A stretch of 64,000 nt of DNA from Ostreococcus mediterraneus (Eukaryota; Chlorophyta; Mamiellophyceae; Mamiellales; Bathycoccaceae), in NCBI GenBank assembly GCA_012295225.1, contig WMKK01000006.1, positions 248,001 to 312,000 on the forward strand. The letters are read 5' to 3'. Both the position numbers and the translations under genes were made by a program. Positions 1 to 8,946 of the stretch are shown piece by piece. Position 1 is the first letter of the stretch. Each line of letters begins with the position of its first letter. The notes beneath the pieces were generated by a model. It searched no databases, was not told the DNA's origin, and was given only the letters and a program-made list of their open reading frames with translations.

Positions 1-422
1 ACCTCCACCCCGCGCCCATCGCCACTCCCAGTCGCGGTCGTCGCGCCGCGCAACGGTATCCACCGCTCGCTCCGGCTCCGCGACGCCGTCGTTCTCGCGC
101 CCAGCTCATCCTTCCCAATCCCGCTCGGAATCACACAAAAACCATGCTTCACCGCGCCATCGCGCGACGCACACGTGACTTTCACCACCGCATCGCCTCT
201 GGCGAGTACGCGCGCGCGCGCTGCGCTCCGGCGCCACGTCAACGCCGCGCCCATGGGGTCCCCAAACGACACCTCACGCTGCGACGCATTCGACGCCCGT
301 CTCGTCGTCACCTCGCGCCGTTCGCCGTCAAACGTCGCCGCACACGCGAGTTCCGACAACGCGCCATCGCCGTGCGCGACGCGCGCGCGGTAAATCGTCA
401 GCGTGACCTCGTGCACGCGCAT
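1..422 (-). CDS. Partial gene, C2-domain-like protein (5' end only)
   Basis: An open frame runs on the minus strand from an ATG at 422 to the window edge, giving 140 codons with no stop; the 3' end lies outside. The N-terminus reads MRVHEVTLTIYRARV, followed by a hydrophobic/charged alternation, a FDGER turn near residue 33 and a WIPLRG strand near residue 122. This pattern resembles a C2 beta-sandwich (strand, turn, 'W-x-P-L' close), as in centrosomal C2 proteins, but the resemblance is weak and is inference. Codon use is GC-rich and coherent, and the frame is far longer than chance would give next to a divergent gene. The ATG is 14 bp from the next start codon on the plus strand. The identity is unknown; only the existence of a coding frame is reasonably supported. 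Confidence 0.5.
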   Translation of the reverse strand, partial: MRVHEVTLTIYRARVAHGDGALSELACAATFDGERREVTTRRASNASQREVSFGDPMGAALTWRRSAARARVLARGDAVVKVTCASRDGAVKHGFCVIPSGIGKDELGARTTASRSRSERWIPLRGATTATGSGDGRGVE

Positions 423-436
423 GATTGTGACGAGCG

Positions 437-1585
437 ATGACCGTTGACTTTTCGTGTCGTCATTCGTTGACGCGCATCATGTTAACACTCTCCGGCTCAG
501 CGACCGCGCGCGGGGCGTCGATGGCGACCGGCAGTGCGACGGCAGCGTCGCTAGCGTCGTCGTCGTCCGCGGCGCGCGCGAGTACGGTGATGACGACGGC
601 GATGCGCGCGCGACGGCGAAGCGATGGATGTGTCGCGATGCATTCGCGTGGATTAATGCGCCGGACCAACGCCGCGGGTGCGACGCGTCGTCGACGCGCG
701 ACGCGAACGGCATCGTCAGCGAGCGGTCAGTCGAATTTTGATAAGGAAGACGTCGCGCAGTGGGTCGAACGCGTGCGTAAGGAGCCTTGGGACGCGCGCG
801 CGAAGACGTGGCGCGAGTTTTTCGCCGCTCGAGCCAACGTCGCGGTGCTCGAAGTCGACGTCGATAGCGAAACCGTCAAGGCGAACGAAATTGAAACGCA
901 TGGATTGAATTTCCCAAAGGATACCGCCGAGGCATGGTCGCGGGTGAAGGCGAATAGCGTGCGATTTCGGCAAAACTATCTGGCGGTGGCGTGCGCGAGC
1001 GCGCTTTTTGGATGCGAATGCGCGGCGTTTGGCGCAGCTTTGGTGTGCTTTTATGCGTTCGCGGCGTTTAAGAGTGACGTTATTTTGGGTGAAATTGCTC
1101 TGGCGACGGATGGGAAGTTGGCATGGAACGCCACGCGCGTGGCTGGGGTGAATCGTGCGACGGCGCAAAAGGCGACGTTGGCGCTCGCGGTGGTTTTATT
1201 CGTGCTCTCAGACGCCGCGGCCAACGTCTCGGCGCTGTTCCGGTCGATGATGACGGCCTTTATGATTGCTCTCGCGCACGCGGTGTTACGTCCGATTGAC
1301 TTGAAGGGTACATTGACGGATATCATGAAGGATTTGAAGGGGGCGAAGAGTAAGGAGGATTTAGCGCGCGCCGCCGAAGCCGGCGTGAAGGGCTTCAAAT
1401 CGTGGTGGTCGAACAGACGCGACGCCGAACCCGTACCCGTAGTCGTCGTCACCAAGGACTCTAGACGCGGCGCGGCGCAGCAACAACAGGGCAATCAACA
1501 AGATCCACCGCGTCGACGCGAAAACGGTGAAGGCGCGATTGATGTCGAAGGCCGCGAAGCCCCCAATCGTAAATTTTTACCCTGA
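437..1585 (+). CDS. PRA1-family (prenylated Rab acceptor-like) membrane protein with N-terminal extension
   Basis: The protein has 382 codons from the first ATG; alternative starts are at 479 and 521. Residues 1-100 are rich in Ala, Ser, Thr and Arg and almost free of acidic residues, like an organellar transit peptide. Residues 124-181 carry the PRA1 signature: W-x-x-F-F, then Arg/Asn residues ending in RFRQNY. Hydrophobic pairs follow at about 182-212 and 244-284, the usual PRA1 hairpins. The C-terminal tail of about 90 residues is charged and Gln/Pro-rich. PRA1 proteins normally sit in ER/Golgi membranes and act in Rab and vesicle traffic. The transit-like extension is odd for that role and may mean a plastid-envelope location or a wrongly chosen start. 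The PRA1 fold is moderately sure; location is inference. Confidence 0.6.
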   Translation: MTVDFSCRHSLTRIMLTLSGSATARGASMATGSATAASLASSSSAARASTVMTTAMRARRRSDGCVAMHSRGLMRRTNAAGATRRRRATRTASSASGQSNFDKEDVAQWVERVRKEPWDARAKTWREFFAARANVAVLEVDVDSETVKANEIETHGLNFPKDTAEAWSRVKANSVRFRQNYLAVACASALFGCECAAFGAALVCFYAFAAFKSDVILGEIALATDGKLAWNATRVAGVNRATAQKATLALAVVLFVLSDAAANVSALFRSMMTAFMIALAHAVLRPIDLKGTLTDIMKDLKGAKSKEDLARAAEAGVKGFKSWWSNRRDAEPVPVVVVTKDSRRGAAQQQQGNQQDPPRRRENGEGAIDVEGREAPNRKFLP

Positions 1586-1650
1586 GAAAATGAATATTTG
1601 CGTACATCACACGTGAGAGCTAAGATCGCGACGCGATAGTACACAGGTTT

Positions 1651-2340
1651 TTATAAATCTTCCTTGCCCACGTTTTCGGCATCGCTTGGAAAGTACACCC
1701 CTTCCGCGCTCATCCACACCGAATTCGATCCTCCCGCGCTCGACGTGCCCATCACTTCCTGGTGTCCCGCGATGGGCCGGCCGAATTTCACGTTGTGCGT
1801 GCACAAGTACGCCCCCGTATCCACGTGTCGAAATCTCACCTTTTTCCCTCTCACCCAACTCGCGCCCGCACCGGACGTCACTTCTACCACCCAATGATCA
1901 CCCGTGTCGCTCGTGTCGTCGTTTCCGTACGCGCTCACCTCTTGATTCCCGCTCAACGGCGACCGGTGCGCGTGCGAGTGCAACCACGCGCGCGTGTTCG
2001 CGTGCTGCAATCGAATCTTCGCCCCGTGCGCGAATCCGCGGCCGCGCTCGCACGTCTCGTCGTGCGCCCCGTGCACGATCCAGTACGTGTCCGTCTCCCC
2101 GCCGTCGTTCGCGATCGCCGTCACCGATTGTTGACCGCTGCCGGATGCGTAGGCGATCGGTTGCGAGTTGAGCGCGAAAGATGTCGCGGCGTGCTTGAGT
2201 TTCAGCGCGCTGCCGCACGTGACGAGGGCATCGACGGCGTCGGCGGAGACGATGTGCGCGAACGCGGCGAGGCACGCGAGGGCGAACGCGGCGGCGGATG
2301 TGCGGCGACGCATCGTCGTGGAGCGTAATGAAGCACGCAT
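1651..2340 (-). CDS. SDF2: SDF2-like MIR-domain ER luminal protein
   Basis: The 229-residue protein has a signal peptide at about residues 10-33 (hydrophobic Ala/Leu/Phe core, cut near SADA). Three MIR motifs follow (about 37-90, 95-150 and 155-210), recognisable from LKLKHAATSFALNSQPIAY, the 'R-x-x-H-x-x-T-x-A-x-L' repeats and G-N-Q-E-V / G-H-Q-E-V segments. It ends in KEDL, which fits a KDEL/HDEL-type ER retrieval signal. Family knowledge: SDF2 works in the ER with an Hsp40/BiP complex in glycoprotein quality control and is needed for the unfolded protein response in plants. Length matches the family (about 210-220). A second in-frame ATG nine codons in is possible. The neighbouring plus-strand gene ends 65 bp away, so the two genes converge. 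Confidence 0.85.
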   Translation of the reverse strand: MRASLRSTTMRRRTSAAAFALACLAAFAHIVSADAVDALVTCGSALKLKHAATSFALNSQPIAYASGSGQQSVTAIANDGGETDTYWIVHGAHDETCERGRGFAHGAKIRLQHANTRAWLHSHAHRSPLSGNQEVSAYGNDDTSDTGDHWVVEVTSGAGASWVRGKKVRFRHVDTGAYLCTHNVKFGRPIAGHQEVMGTSSAGGSNSVWMSAEGVYFPSDAENVGKEDL

Positions 2341-2506
2341 CGTGATCTGCGTCGCGCGCGTTGACGTCGCGCGCGCTCGGGATGTCGCCGTCGTGGATGG
2401 ATGTATGTGAGTCTAGCTATGAAATAGTGTGAAATATGTACACGTGTCGTGGTCTACGTATCTATTTGTCGCCGCATGGAGTCGTCGTCGTCGCCGTAAG
2501 CGGGTA

Positions 2507-3082
2507 TTAAAACAGGCGTTCCGGATTGGCCAACGCGCGTTCGATGCGAACCTCTAACTCGTCTGGCGTGGCAATCCACGTGCGAGACTGTTTCAACAAG
2601 TCTACTTCGCGCGCTTGACGACGCAGCGACATGGCGTGCTCGCGCTGGCGGCGATGACCCGCAATAATGCGTAACTTGCGTTCCTTGGCGCGTTTCATCT
2701 CTTCGAGCGTCTTTGACGCTTGTCCCGCGCGCTCCACCCGCTCCGCCGCCTTCACCTCCAATCGAGCCGCCTTTTGCGCCTGAATCTGCGCTTGCGCCTC
2801 AAGCCTCGCGCGTTCTTTCTCCTGCGCGCGCGTTTCGAAATCTTCCCGCCACTGCTTACGTAAACTATTCACTTCCGCGCGCCAACGCTTGCGGTCGGCG
2901 AGAAACGCCGCGTCTCGATCACCCTTCTCATCCCGCACCCCACCCGTCGTTGTCGCCGCCGTCGACGCGTCTCCAGCGCCCGCACCAGACGCACGCGTGA
3001 CGTGTATCATTCGCACCGCGCTCGCATCGCCGTACGCGCGCGCACAGCGTCGCGCGCTCGAGCGAATCGTCGCCAGCATCAT
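2507..3082 (-). CDS. mS26-like mitochondrial ribosomal small-subunit protein
   Basis: The 191-residue protein opens with MMLATIRSSARRCARAYG, a basic, acid-free mitochondrial presequence. Residues 60-165 are one long, highly charged helix rich in Arg, Glu, Ala and Gln. The C-terminus (SRTWIATPDELEVRIERAL) matches the end of animal mS26 (MRPS26), where a helix is followed by 'F/W-I-T-x-E-N-L-E-x-R-V-E-x-A-L'. That match plus the presequence is the basis for the call. Coiled-coil proteins are easy to misassign, so a generic mitochondrial coiled-coil protein remains possible. The gene is head-to-head with CBP80, 228 bp apart. Confidence 0.5.
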   Translation of the reverse strand: MMLATIRSSARRCARAYGDASAVRMIHVTRASGAGAGDASTAATTTGGVRDEKGDRDAAFLADRKRWRAEVNSLRKQWREDFETRAQEKERARLEAQAQIQAQKAARLEVKAAERVERAGQASKTLEEMKRAKERKLRIIAGHRRQREHAMSLRRQAREVDLLKQSRTWIATPDELEVRIERALANPERLF

Positions 3083-3310
3083 GAGCCCTCACCCCAGCGC
3101 CTCTCGCGTCCTCTCGCGCACCGCGCGCGCGCCACCGCCGAATGCGCGCGAGCTCACACCCCGCCGCGCGCACACACTCTCGCGTTCGTGCGTTCGCCGT
3201 CGTCGCGCTGATGCACGGTCGCGCGCGCGTCGCGGTTTGAGGGTGCACGTAAGCAAGGTTTTAAGCGAAGCGAAATTCAATCGTCATACATACGCGCGCG
3301 TGACGACGTC

Positions 3311-6128
3311 ATGGCGAGCATGAAGCGACAGCGACGCGAGGTACGCATTCGCCATGACGTATTCGCGCGATGTGTGCGCGCGCGAGCGATGCGGCGCGCG
3401 CGGTCGGGGGGATGTCGCGATTGCGATGGCGTCGTGGATCTTGAAATGATGTGCGCGCGCATTCGCGCGCGGCTGGTGGTGCGGCGTGACGACGACGCGG
3501 CGAGCGAAGGAGCGAGCGATGCGCGCGTGCGTGCGTGCGTGTACTGACGGTGTGTGTGTGTGTTCGTGTGCGCGTAGGATGGGTCGCACGGCGGCGACGG
3601 ACCTTCGCCAGAGGATTTGCGAGAGTTGCGAGACGTGATCATTCATTGCGACGGTTCCGTGAACGTGTTGGGTGGATTGTCCAAGGATGTCGCTCGAGAT
3701 GTCCCGGTGTTGTGCGAGGAGGCGACGACGTTCGTGATGGAGTGCGTGAATGAGCTTCCGGTGAAGACTCCGGTGTACGCGACGTTGGTCGGGCTGATCA
3801 ACGCCGAGGCGCCAGAGTTTGGTGAAAGCGTCGTGTCGACGACGACGGATGCTTTGAACGAGGCGCTCAAGGCGGAAGATTTAAGTGCGCGGGTGCGAGC
3901 GAGAATCTTGACCCGTTTCTTGGTGATGCTCAGCGCGGTTGGCGTCGTAAAGTCGGATGAGGCGATTGGTTTGTTGGAGAATATGTTGTTGCACGCATTG
4001 GCGGAGGCCAAAGGTGGTAAAAAAGGGTGGCAGCCGCGCGCGGATTGGATCGCCTACGTCGCTTTGGCTGCTGTGCCTTGGGGCGGGGAGTTCTACTCCA
4101 AATCTGAGTACGTGAATCAGTTTGAGAATGTGCTCGACTTGGCGGACGAGTACGCGAAGAAGCGCACGGCCAACCCAGATTCGGCGACGACCATCATCAA
4201 GAGTGCAGATGGCAACGAAATCGATTGGTTCATGGAGATGCATGCGCGATTGAGCGCCGCGCGTACCAACCAGCAATGGAACATTCTCTCCATCCCTGCC
4301 ATCGCCGAGCCGTTTGTTGATGCGCTCGCAAAAACGTCCAACGCGCACGCGTTGCCGATGATTGAAATCACTACCATCGCGTACGCCAATCATGCCGAGG
4401 CATCTGCACACTACCCGGGTCGTTCCATATTAAGGTAAGATTGAGTAGAGACAACGCGCATGTCGTGTTTGTACTCGCAAATGGCGGTGAAGAATCCGTA
4501 TATATCTCGTTAATCCCCTGACCTCGTGCTGATATGAAACAATGTACAATTGCTGAGCCATGGCAGTGCTTGGGCTGTGTTTCTTCGCGTGATTTGCAGA
4601 ATGACTGACTAAGATTTCTCGTACCCGTTCGTAATTGTGTAGAATTCTCGATTCAAACTTCACCGAAGGCACTGGAAATCCAGACGCCTGGGGCCCGCTT
4701 GAGCGATTCGTCGCTGAAGAATACATCGTGGACACAATTTGGGCGTTCGAACCTGGTTACCGCCGTGCGGCGGTTATCCCCGCCACTGAGCAACTTGCAT
4801 CGCTTCCGCTTCCGTCTGATCACCCCGAGCAGTGTCAGTTTATGGTGGCTGAGACATTGTTTGCTGAGATGTTGGCGTTGCCCAAGTCGTCGTTTACGCC
4901 GGTCTTTTACCACATCATCATTCAAGACTTGTGTAAGATTATCCCTACGTTTCCGCCCAAGATGGCGAAGACTATGGGGGCCATGTTCCGTGCCATCGAT
5001 AGAATGGATGTTGGCGCGCGAGATCGGCTTTCTAACTGGCTAGCCCACCAAATATCGTGCTTTGACTTGGTGTGGCCGTGGTCAAGCTGGAAGCACGTGA
5101 TGGAGCAAAGCGAAGATGCGCCGCAGCGCATGTTTTGTCGCGAGGTTCTTCGTAAGTTATGCCAGCTCAGTTTTGTTGAGCGCGTACAAAAGTCCCTCAT
5201 CGAAGAGTTACACCCGCTTTTACCAGCTAACGTCGGATTGAACGCAGAGTACGTCAACGCGGCGGCTCAAGAAGCTGTTTTCGGTGAGTTGCAGAGCATG
5301 TTGGCGGCCAAGCAGCAAGGTCCTGAGGTCTTACAGTGGCTCGCTAGTGCTGGGTACGCCAAGGCAACTCCTGAAGTTTTGCTTCGATCCCTTGCGGTTG
5401 CCGTGCTTGAGCGCGGGCAAAAGTGCATCACACACCACGACGTCCTTCTCAAGCGCTACGCTTTGCCGTTGCGTGAATTGGTCGAAAAAGTGGGAGGTGA
5501 AGTTTTAGTGGATGTGGCGGCTGGAGTGTGGCAAGGTCATCCGCAGATGGCGCCCATTGCGGTTGAACGATTATTAGCTCTTGAATTAGTACGCCCGGAA
5601 GCGGTGGTGAACTGGCTGCTTCAGCGCGCGACGATGTTTGGCGAAGGCAACACGTATGAAATCGCCAACGTTGTCTGCGGCTTTGTCTGCGCAAACAAGG
5701 CTGAAGCCATAGGCAAGCGTCAGTCTATAATGAACAAGCTTCGAGAGGCCGAAGCTGAAGCATCCGGTGCGGGCGCCGCGGCTGAAGATCTCGCCGCACA
5801 AGGTAGACATTTTGAAGCGCAACACGCGCAAGCCGCCGAGGCGCGCGCCGTGGACGACATCGCCGTGCACCAAGCCGCGCTAGCAACAGCCGATGCCCCG
5901 GTCGAGCACACATCCGCCGTTGTGCGCGAAGTATGCTTGAACTTGTGCGGAGGTCTCGTCAAGGGTGTTTCTAGTGGTGCATCAGTCGCCGTAGCAGACC
6001 GCGTGCTCGCCCTCGTACGTGACCACCGCGCCGAGCTCGCGCTCGACGCTGACGCGATCATCAACGCCGCCGGTACGAAGAAGGCTGCCAAGGCAGCCGT
6101 TGCTGCTGCTCTCGGCGTGCCGCTTTAA
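3311..6128 (+). CDS. CBP80: Nuclear cap-binding protein subunit 1 (CBP80), three exons
   Basis: The exons are inferred by eye as 3311-3340, 3578-4434 and 4643-6128. Exon 1 is only ten codons (MASMKRQRRE). Intron 1 has GTACGC/TAG ends and CTGAC at 3544; intron 2 has GTAAGA/TAG ends and ACTGAC at 4604. Joining keeps frame and turns the segment after exon 1 into a coherent CBP80 N-terminus (D-G-S-H-G-G-D-G-P-S-P-E-D-L). Conserved stretches include KTPVYATLVGLINAE, the MIF4G-type region ending RADWIAYVALAAVPWGG, then LERFVAEEYI and FAEMLALP in exon 3. About 790 residues in total, matching the family. CBP80 binds CBP20, and together they hold the m7G cap of nascent Pol II transcripts and couple it to splicing, export and decay. 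The C-terminal 150 residues are Ala/Glu-rich. Confidence 0.9.
3341..3577 (+). other. Spliceosomal intron 1 of CBP80
   Basis: 237 bp. It starts GAG|GTACGC, ends GCGCGTAG|GAT, has a CTGAC branch-point-like motif about 30 bp before the acceptor and a (TG)n tract just upstream of the acceptor. Phase 0. Confidence 0.75.
4435..4642 (+). other. Spliceosomal intron 2 of CBP80
   Basis: 208 bp, clearly more AT-rich than the flanking exons. It starts AAG|GTAAGA and ends TGTGTAG|AAT, with ACTGAC 34 bp before the acceptor. Phase 2. It contains an in-frame stop, so it must be removed to link the two CBP80 halves. Confidence 0.85.
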
Positions 6129-6271
6129 TAGACCTACGCGAAATCACCCCCGTAATAATACGAGTCAGGGCCTGTTCTCTCGTTCCTTTGTCTTCACTAA
6201 CTAACGCGAGCACTCAAAAGTACGCGCGCGCCATTCGCGCGCGTGCGCTCCGTACGGTCTCGCGGCACGAC

Positions 6272-7753
6272 ATGAAAAAACAGAAATTAGGCACCGCGGC
6301 GTCGGAGGCGACCAATGCACCGTCGACGCGTCCGCGCCCGCGCCTCACGCTCGATAGCTTCATGGCTTCTATGGCTGCCAGAGAAATCCATCGGAGACAC
6401 GAGAGCAACACCAAGGCGCCTACGCTTCGCGACGCGAAAGGGCTCCCACCGTGCGATACGTACCCTCTCACGCCGTGCCTTGTCATTGACGAGGACGCGG
6501 TGAAGTTCAACGTGAACTCGATGTTCGACTTCACGCGTGCTCTGAACGACGCCGAGGCGCTGCACAACGACGACGACGGAGACCGCTGGAGACCGCATTT
6601 AAAGACGACGAAGTCATCTAGAATATGGACCATACTAATCGAGCGTGGCGTTCGGCGATTCAAAGTTGCGACAAGTTTAGAACTTGAAGTTCTCATACGG
6701 ACTATACGGGCCTTTACAGACGCGAGGAGTCGAAGCCGCGACTGTGAAGAAATCGTCACCTACGACGTGCTCTTAGCGTATCCTTTAGCGTCTCCAGCGG
6801 CATGGTCCATGTTGGAAAAGATATTAAAAGACAATGATTGTAGCTCTGAGAGTGGGCCGATTCGTGTTTCCGTATTAGTAGACTCTCCGGACGCGTTTCG
6901 TGAGGTACCAGACCACATGTTCGTGTTCGCTGACTTGAATCTCGGCATGAACCGAACAGGATCTACAGATATCGAGAACTTTATTTACAGTTGTGCAGAA
7001 TACTTTGGTGAACGCCTTGTCGGGGTGTCGATGTACGAAGGGCAGTATGCATCCGAAAGCAGCGACGGTATACATGATACGGACCACGGTTTAATGAGGC
7101 AGACTTCGTGCGATTCAACGTACGAGAAATTCATGAGTGCCCTGGAGAGTGCCGTTTCGAGATGTAAATCAAGTCAGTCGACAAGTAAAGCAAATCAAGC
7201 GTTTTCTACGTCGGCATCGCGTGGGTTTGAAGTGCTCACGAGTGGGACTCCTTCATTCGTTCCCGCGCTCAAATCGAAACATCTACGCAAACTGGCGTCG
7301 ATGGGACTTACCCACCGCGTATCTCCAGGAACTGTCGTACTACACGACGCACGAGGTGCGCGGCAAAATCCAGGCATGTTTCAGCACGCATGTTTCGTCT
7401 TGGCGACGATTGTATCCAAGCCAACAGAACATTTGGTCACCTGTAACGCCGGAAGCAAATCGCTCGCGTGCGAAAGTGGCAATCCCGCCGCCTTCGTCGT
7501 CAATCACCCAAATTGGGTGCCAATGTCCCCAAGCGAAGAACACCTACCAATCTTCATCGGCGACTACGACGAATGGCAGCGCGTCAAGCGTGGCGACCAC
7601 ATTCTCCTTGTCCCCGAGCACGCGTGCCCGACGGTGTCCATGTACTCCAAATACGTCGTCAAAAACACCGTCGCCGACGGCGAGCGCTGCATCCAAGGCG
7701 ATATCGATGCGCGCGGGCGCCATTTTGGATTCGTCAACGCTCTTAACTCCTAG
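6272..7753 (+). CDS. D-serine dehydratase-like PLP enzyme (alanine racemase N-terminal fold)
   Basis: 493 residues from the first ATG at 6272; the frame is open further upstream but has no earlier ATG. The N-terminal PLP barrel shows TPCLVIDEDAVKFN and RPHLKTTKSSRIW, where the Lys of H-x-K is the expected PLP Schiff base. DLNLGMNRTG follows, with the phosphate-binding and substrate loops. The C-terminal beta domain has HPNWVPMSPSEEH and PEHACPTVSMY; the His and Cys of P-E-H-A-C-P are the zinc ligands known in eukaryotic D-serine dehydratases (DSD1 type). The reaction would be D-serine to pyruvate and ammonia, or another D-3-hydroxy-amino acid. Related D-threonine aldolases share this fold, so the exact substrate is not settled. 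No obvious targeting peptide. Confidence 0.8.
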   Translation: MKKQKLGTAASEATNAPSTRPRPRLTLDSFMASMAAREIHRRHESNTKAPTLRDAKGLPPCDTYPLTPCLVIDEDAVKFNVNSMFDFTRALNDAEALHNDDDGDRWRPHLKTTKSSRIWTILIERGVRRFKVATSLELEVLIRTIRAFTDARSRSRDCEEIVTYDVLLAYPLASPAAWSMLEKILKDNDCSSESGPIRVSVLVDSPDAFREVPDHMFVFADLNLGMNRTGSTDIENFIYSCAEYFGERLVGVSMYEGQYASESSDGIHDTDHGLMRQTSCDSTYEKFMSALESAVSRCKSSQSTSKANQAFSTSASRGFEVLTSGTPSFVPALKSKHLRKLASMGLTHRVSPGTVVLHDARGARQNPGMFQHACFVLATIVSKPTEHLVTCNAGSKSLACESGNPAAFVVNHPNWVPMSPSEEHLPIFIGDYDEWQRVKRGDHILLVPEHACPTVSMYSKYVVKNTVADGERCIQGDIDARGRHFGFVNALNS

Positions 7754-7838
7754 TCTTGTAGTCGTAGATCGCAATAGCACTCATTAAATCCAAATCCACG
7801 GTGCGCCGCGAAAGAACGGTGTGGTCGCCTAAGCCTCG

Positions 7839-7860
7839 AAAACCCTCAATTTAGGGTTTT
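7839..7860. promoter_or_regulatory. Inverted telo-box-like element upstream of bL27 gene
   Basis: AAAACCCT and AGGGTTTT form 8-bp inverted arms around a CAATTT spacer, ending 106 bp before the bL27 ATG. AAACCCT-type telo-boxes are known in plant ribosomal-protein promoters. Two CCAAT boxes (7866-7870 and 7874-7878) and an inverted one (7911-7915) follow. A regulatory role is inference. Confidence 0.4.
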
Positions 7861-7965
7861 GACCTCCAATCGACCAATCATGACCAGGGACCCCCACTGA
7901 CACCTCGACCATTGGGTGCCCCTGTCGCGACGCCGCGCCGTCTCGCCGACACTCGACGACGCACG

Positions 7966-8719
7966 ATGTACGCCGCGTTATCCTCCAAGCTCTCCACCGC
8001 CACGCTGCGCATCGCGCCGCACCACCGCGTCGCCGACGCCAAGCCGCGCACCGCCGTCATCGAGTGCGCGCACAAAAAAGGCACGGGCTCCGTCAAGAAT
8101 GGCCGCGACGGCAACGCCAAGTACTTGGGGGTGAAGAAATACGGCGAAGAGAAGGTCACCACGGGGTGCATCATCGTGCGCCAGCGCGGGAACAAGGTAC
8201 GTGCTATGCGGTCGTTGTGTGTGTCGTCGGTGGTGTCGTCGTTCGCGGTGCGAGGGGGCGCGGCGAGGCTCGCGCGCGCGGCGCGCGCTCTGGATAAACC
8301 CCGAGCGCGCGAGGTTTGCGAGCTCGAGGCTCTCTCGCGCGCGCTCGGCGTCGCATCGCGCGCGCGTGAGATGTCATGTCGTGATTATAGTGTGTGTTTC
8401 GTCGTTCTTTGACTGACGTGTGGTGTGTCAACGCGTTTTCGTACACCGCGCTATATAGTTTCACGCGGGCGACGGCGTGGGAACTGGGAAGGATTTCACG
8501 CTCTTCGCGTTGCGCGACGGCGAAGTCCACTTCAAGGTTGGTGCTAATAAGAAGAAGTTCGTCACCGTCGTCGATGCGGTGAACCGTAGTGGCCGGGCTG
8601 ATGGTCAGCCCACGCGTAAGGATAAGCGTGCCGCCATGTACAGCCCGCGCGCCGTCATTCGCGCGGCGGCCGAGGAGGGCATCGCCCCGGCGGGCGTCGA
8701 ACGCGTCGACGCGCGTTAA
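7966..8719 (+). CDS. Organellar ribosomal protein bL27, copy 1 (two exons)
   Basis: The exons are 7966-8196 and 8459-8719, with a phase-0 intron starting GTACGTG and ending TATAG, and ACTGAC at 8412. The 163-residue product has an N-terminal extension ([18 protein letters not shown]) and then the bL27 core: [27 protein letters not shown], and across the junction [18 protein letters not shown]. The core resembles cyanobacterial/plastid bL27, in which the N-terminal tail reaches the peptidyl-transferase centre. It then has [11 protein letters not shown] and a short tail ending ERVDAR. It lies 227 bp upstream of a second bL27 gene and is identical to it from 7995 to 8203. Plastid location is favoured over mitochondrial but not proven. 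Confidence 0.88.
7995..8203. repeat. 209-bp direct repeat, copy A (within bL27 exon 1)
   Basis: Identical base for base with 8994-9202, offset 999 bp. It covers the last part of the targeting region, the 5' half of the bL27 core and the first 7 bp of the intron. The exon 2 sequences of the two genes differ at many synonymous sites, so the block looks like recent gene conversion. Confidence 0.9.
8197..8458 (+). other. Intron of bL27 copy 1
   Basis: 262 bp, AAG|GTACGTG to TATATAG|TTT, ACTGAC branch motif 47 bp before the acceptor. Its first 7 bp are shared with the intron of the second copy; the rest is unrelated. Confidence 0.8.
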
Positions 8720-8946
8720 AATCAATGCCTATGCGTGCCGCGCCCGTCGGCGGTCCACGCGTCCGCCGTCACGCGCACATTCATTATCATTCATTTGCGT
8801 ATACTCATAGCTTTATTACCCGTAGCCTTCATGTAAGTGTTTTCACGCTCCACGTTACCGCCGTCCCGGTCCAGCAGCCGCAGTGACGTCGAAGCGCCTC
8901 GTCACAACGATCGCCACTGCTCGTCGCGACGCTCGCCACCGCCGCG

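Noticed and set aside
144-440. Plus-strand 98-codon frame
   Set aside because: Opposite to the coherent minus-strand C2-like frame; Arg/His-rich composition typical of a shadow.
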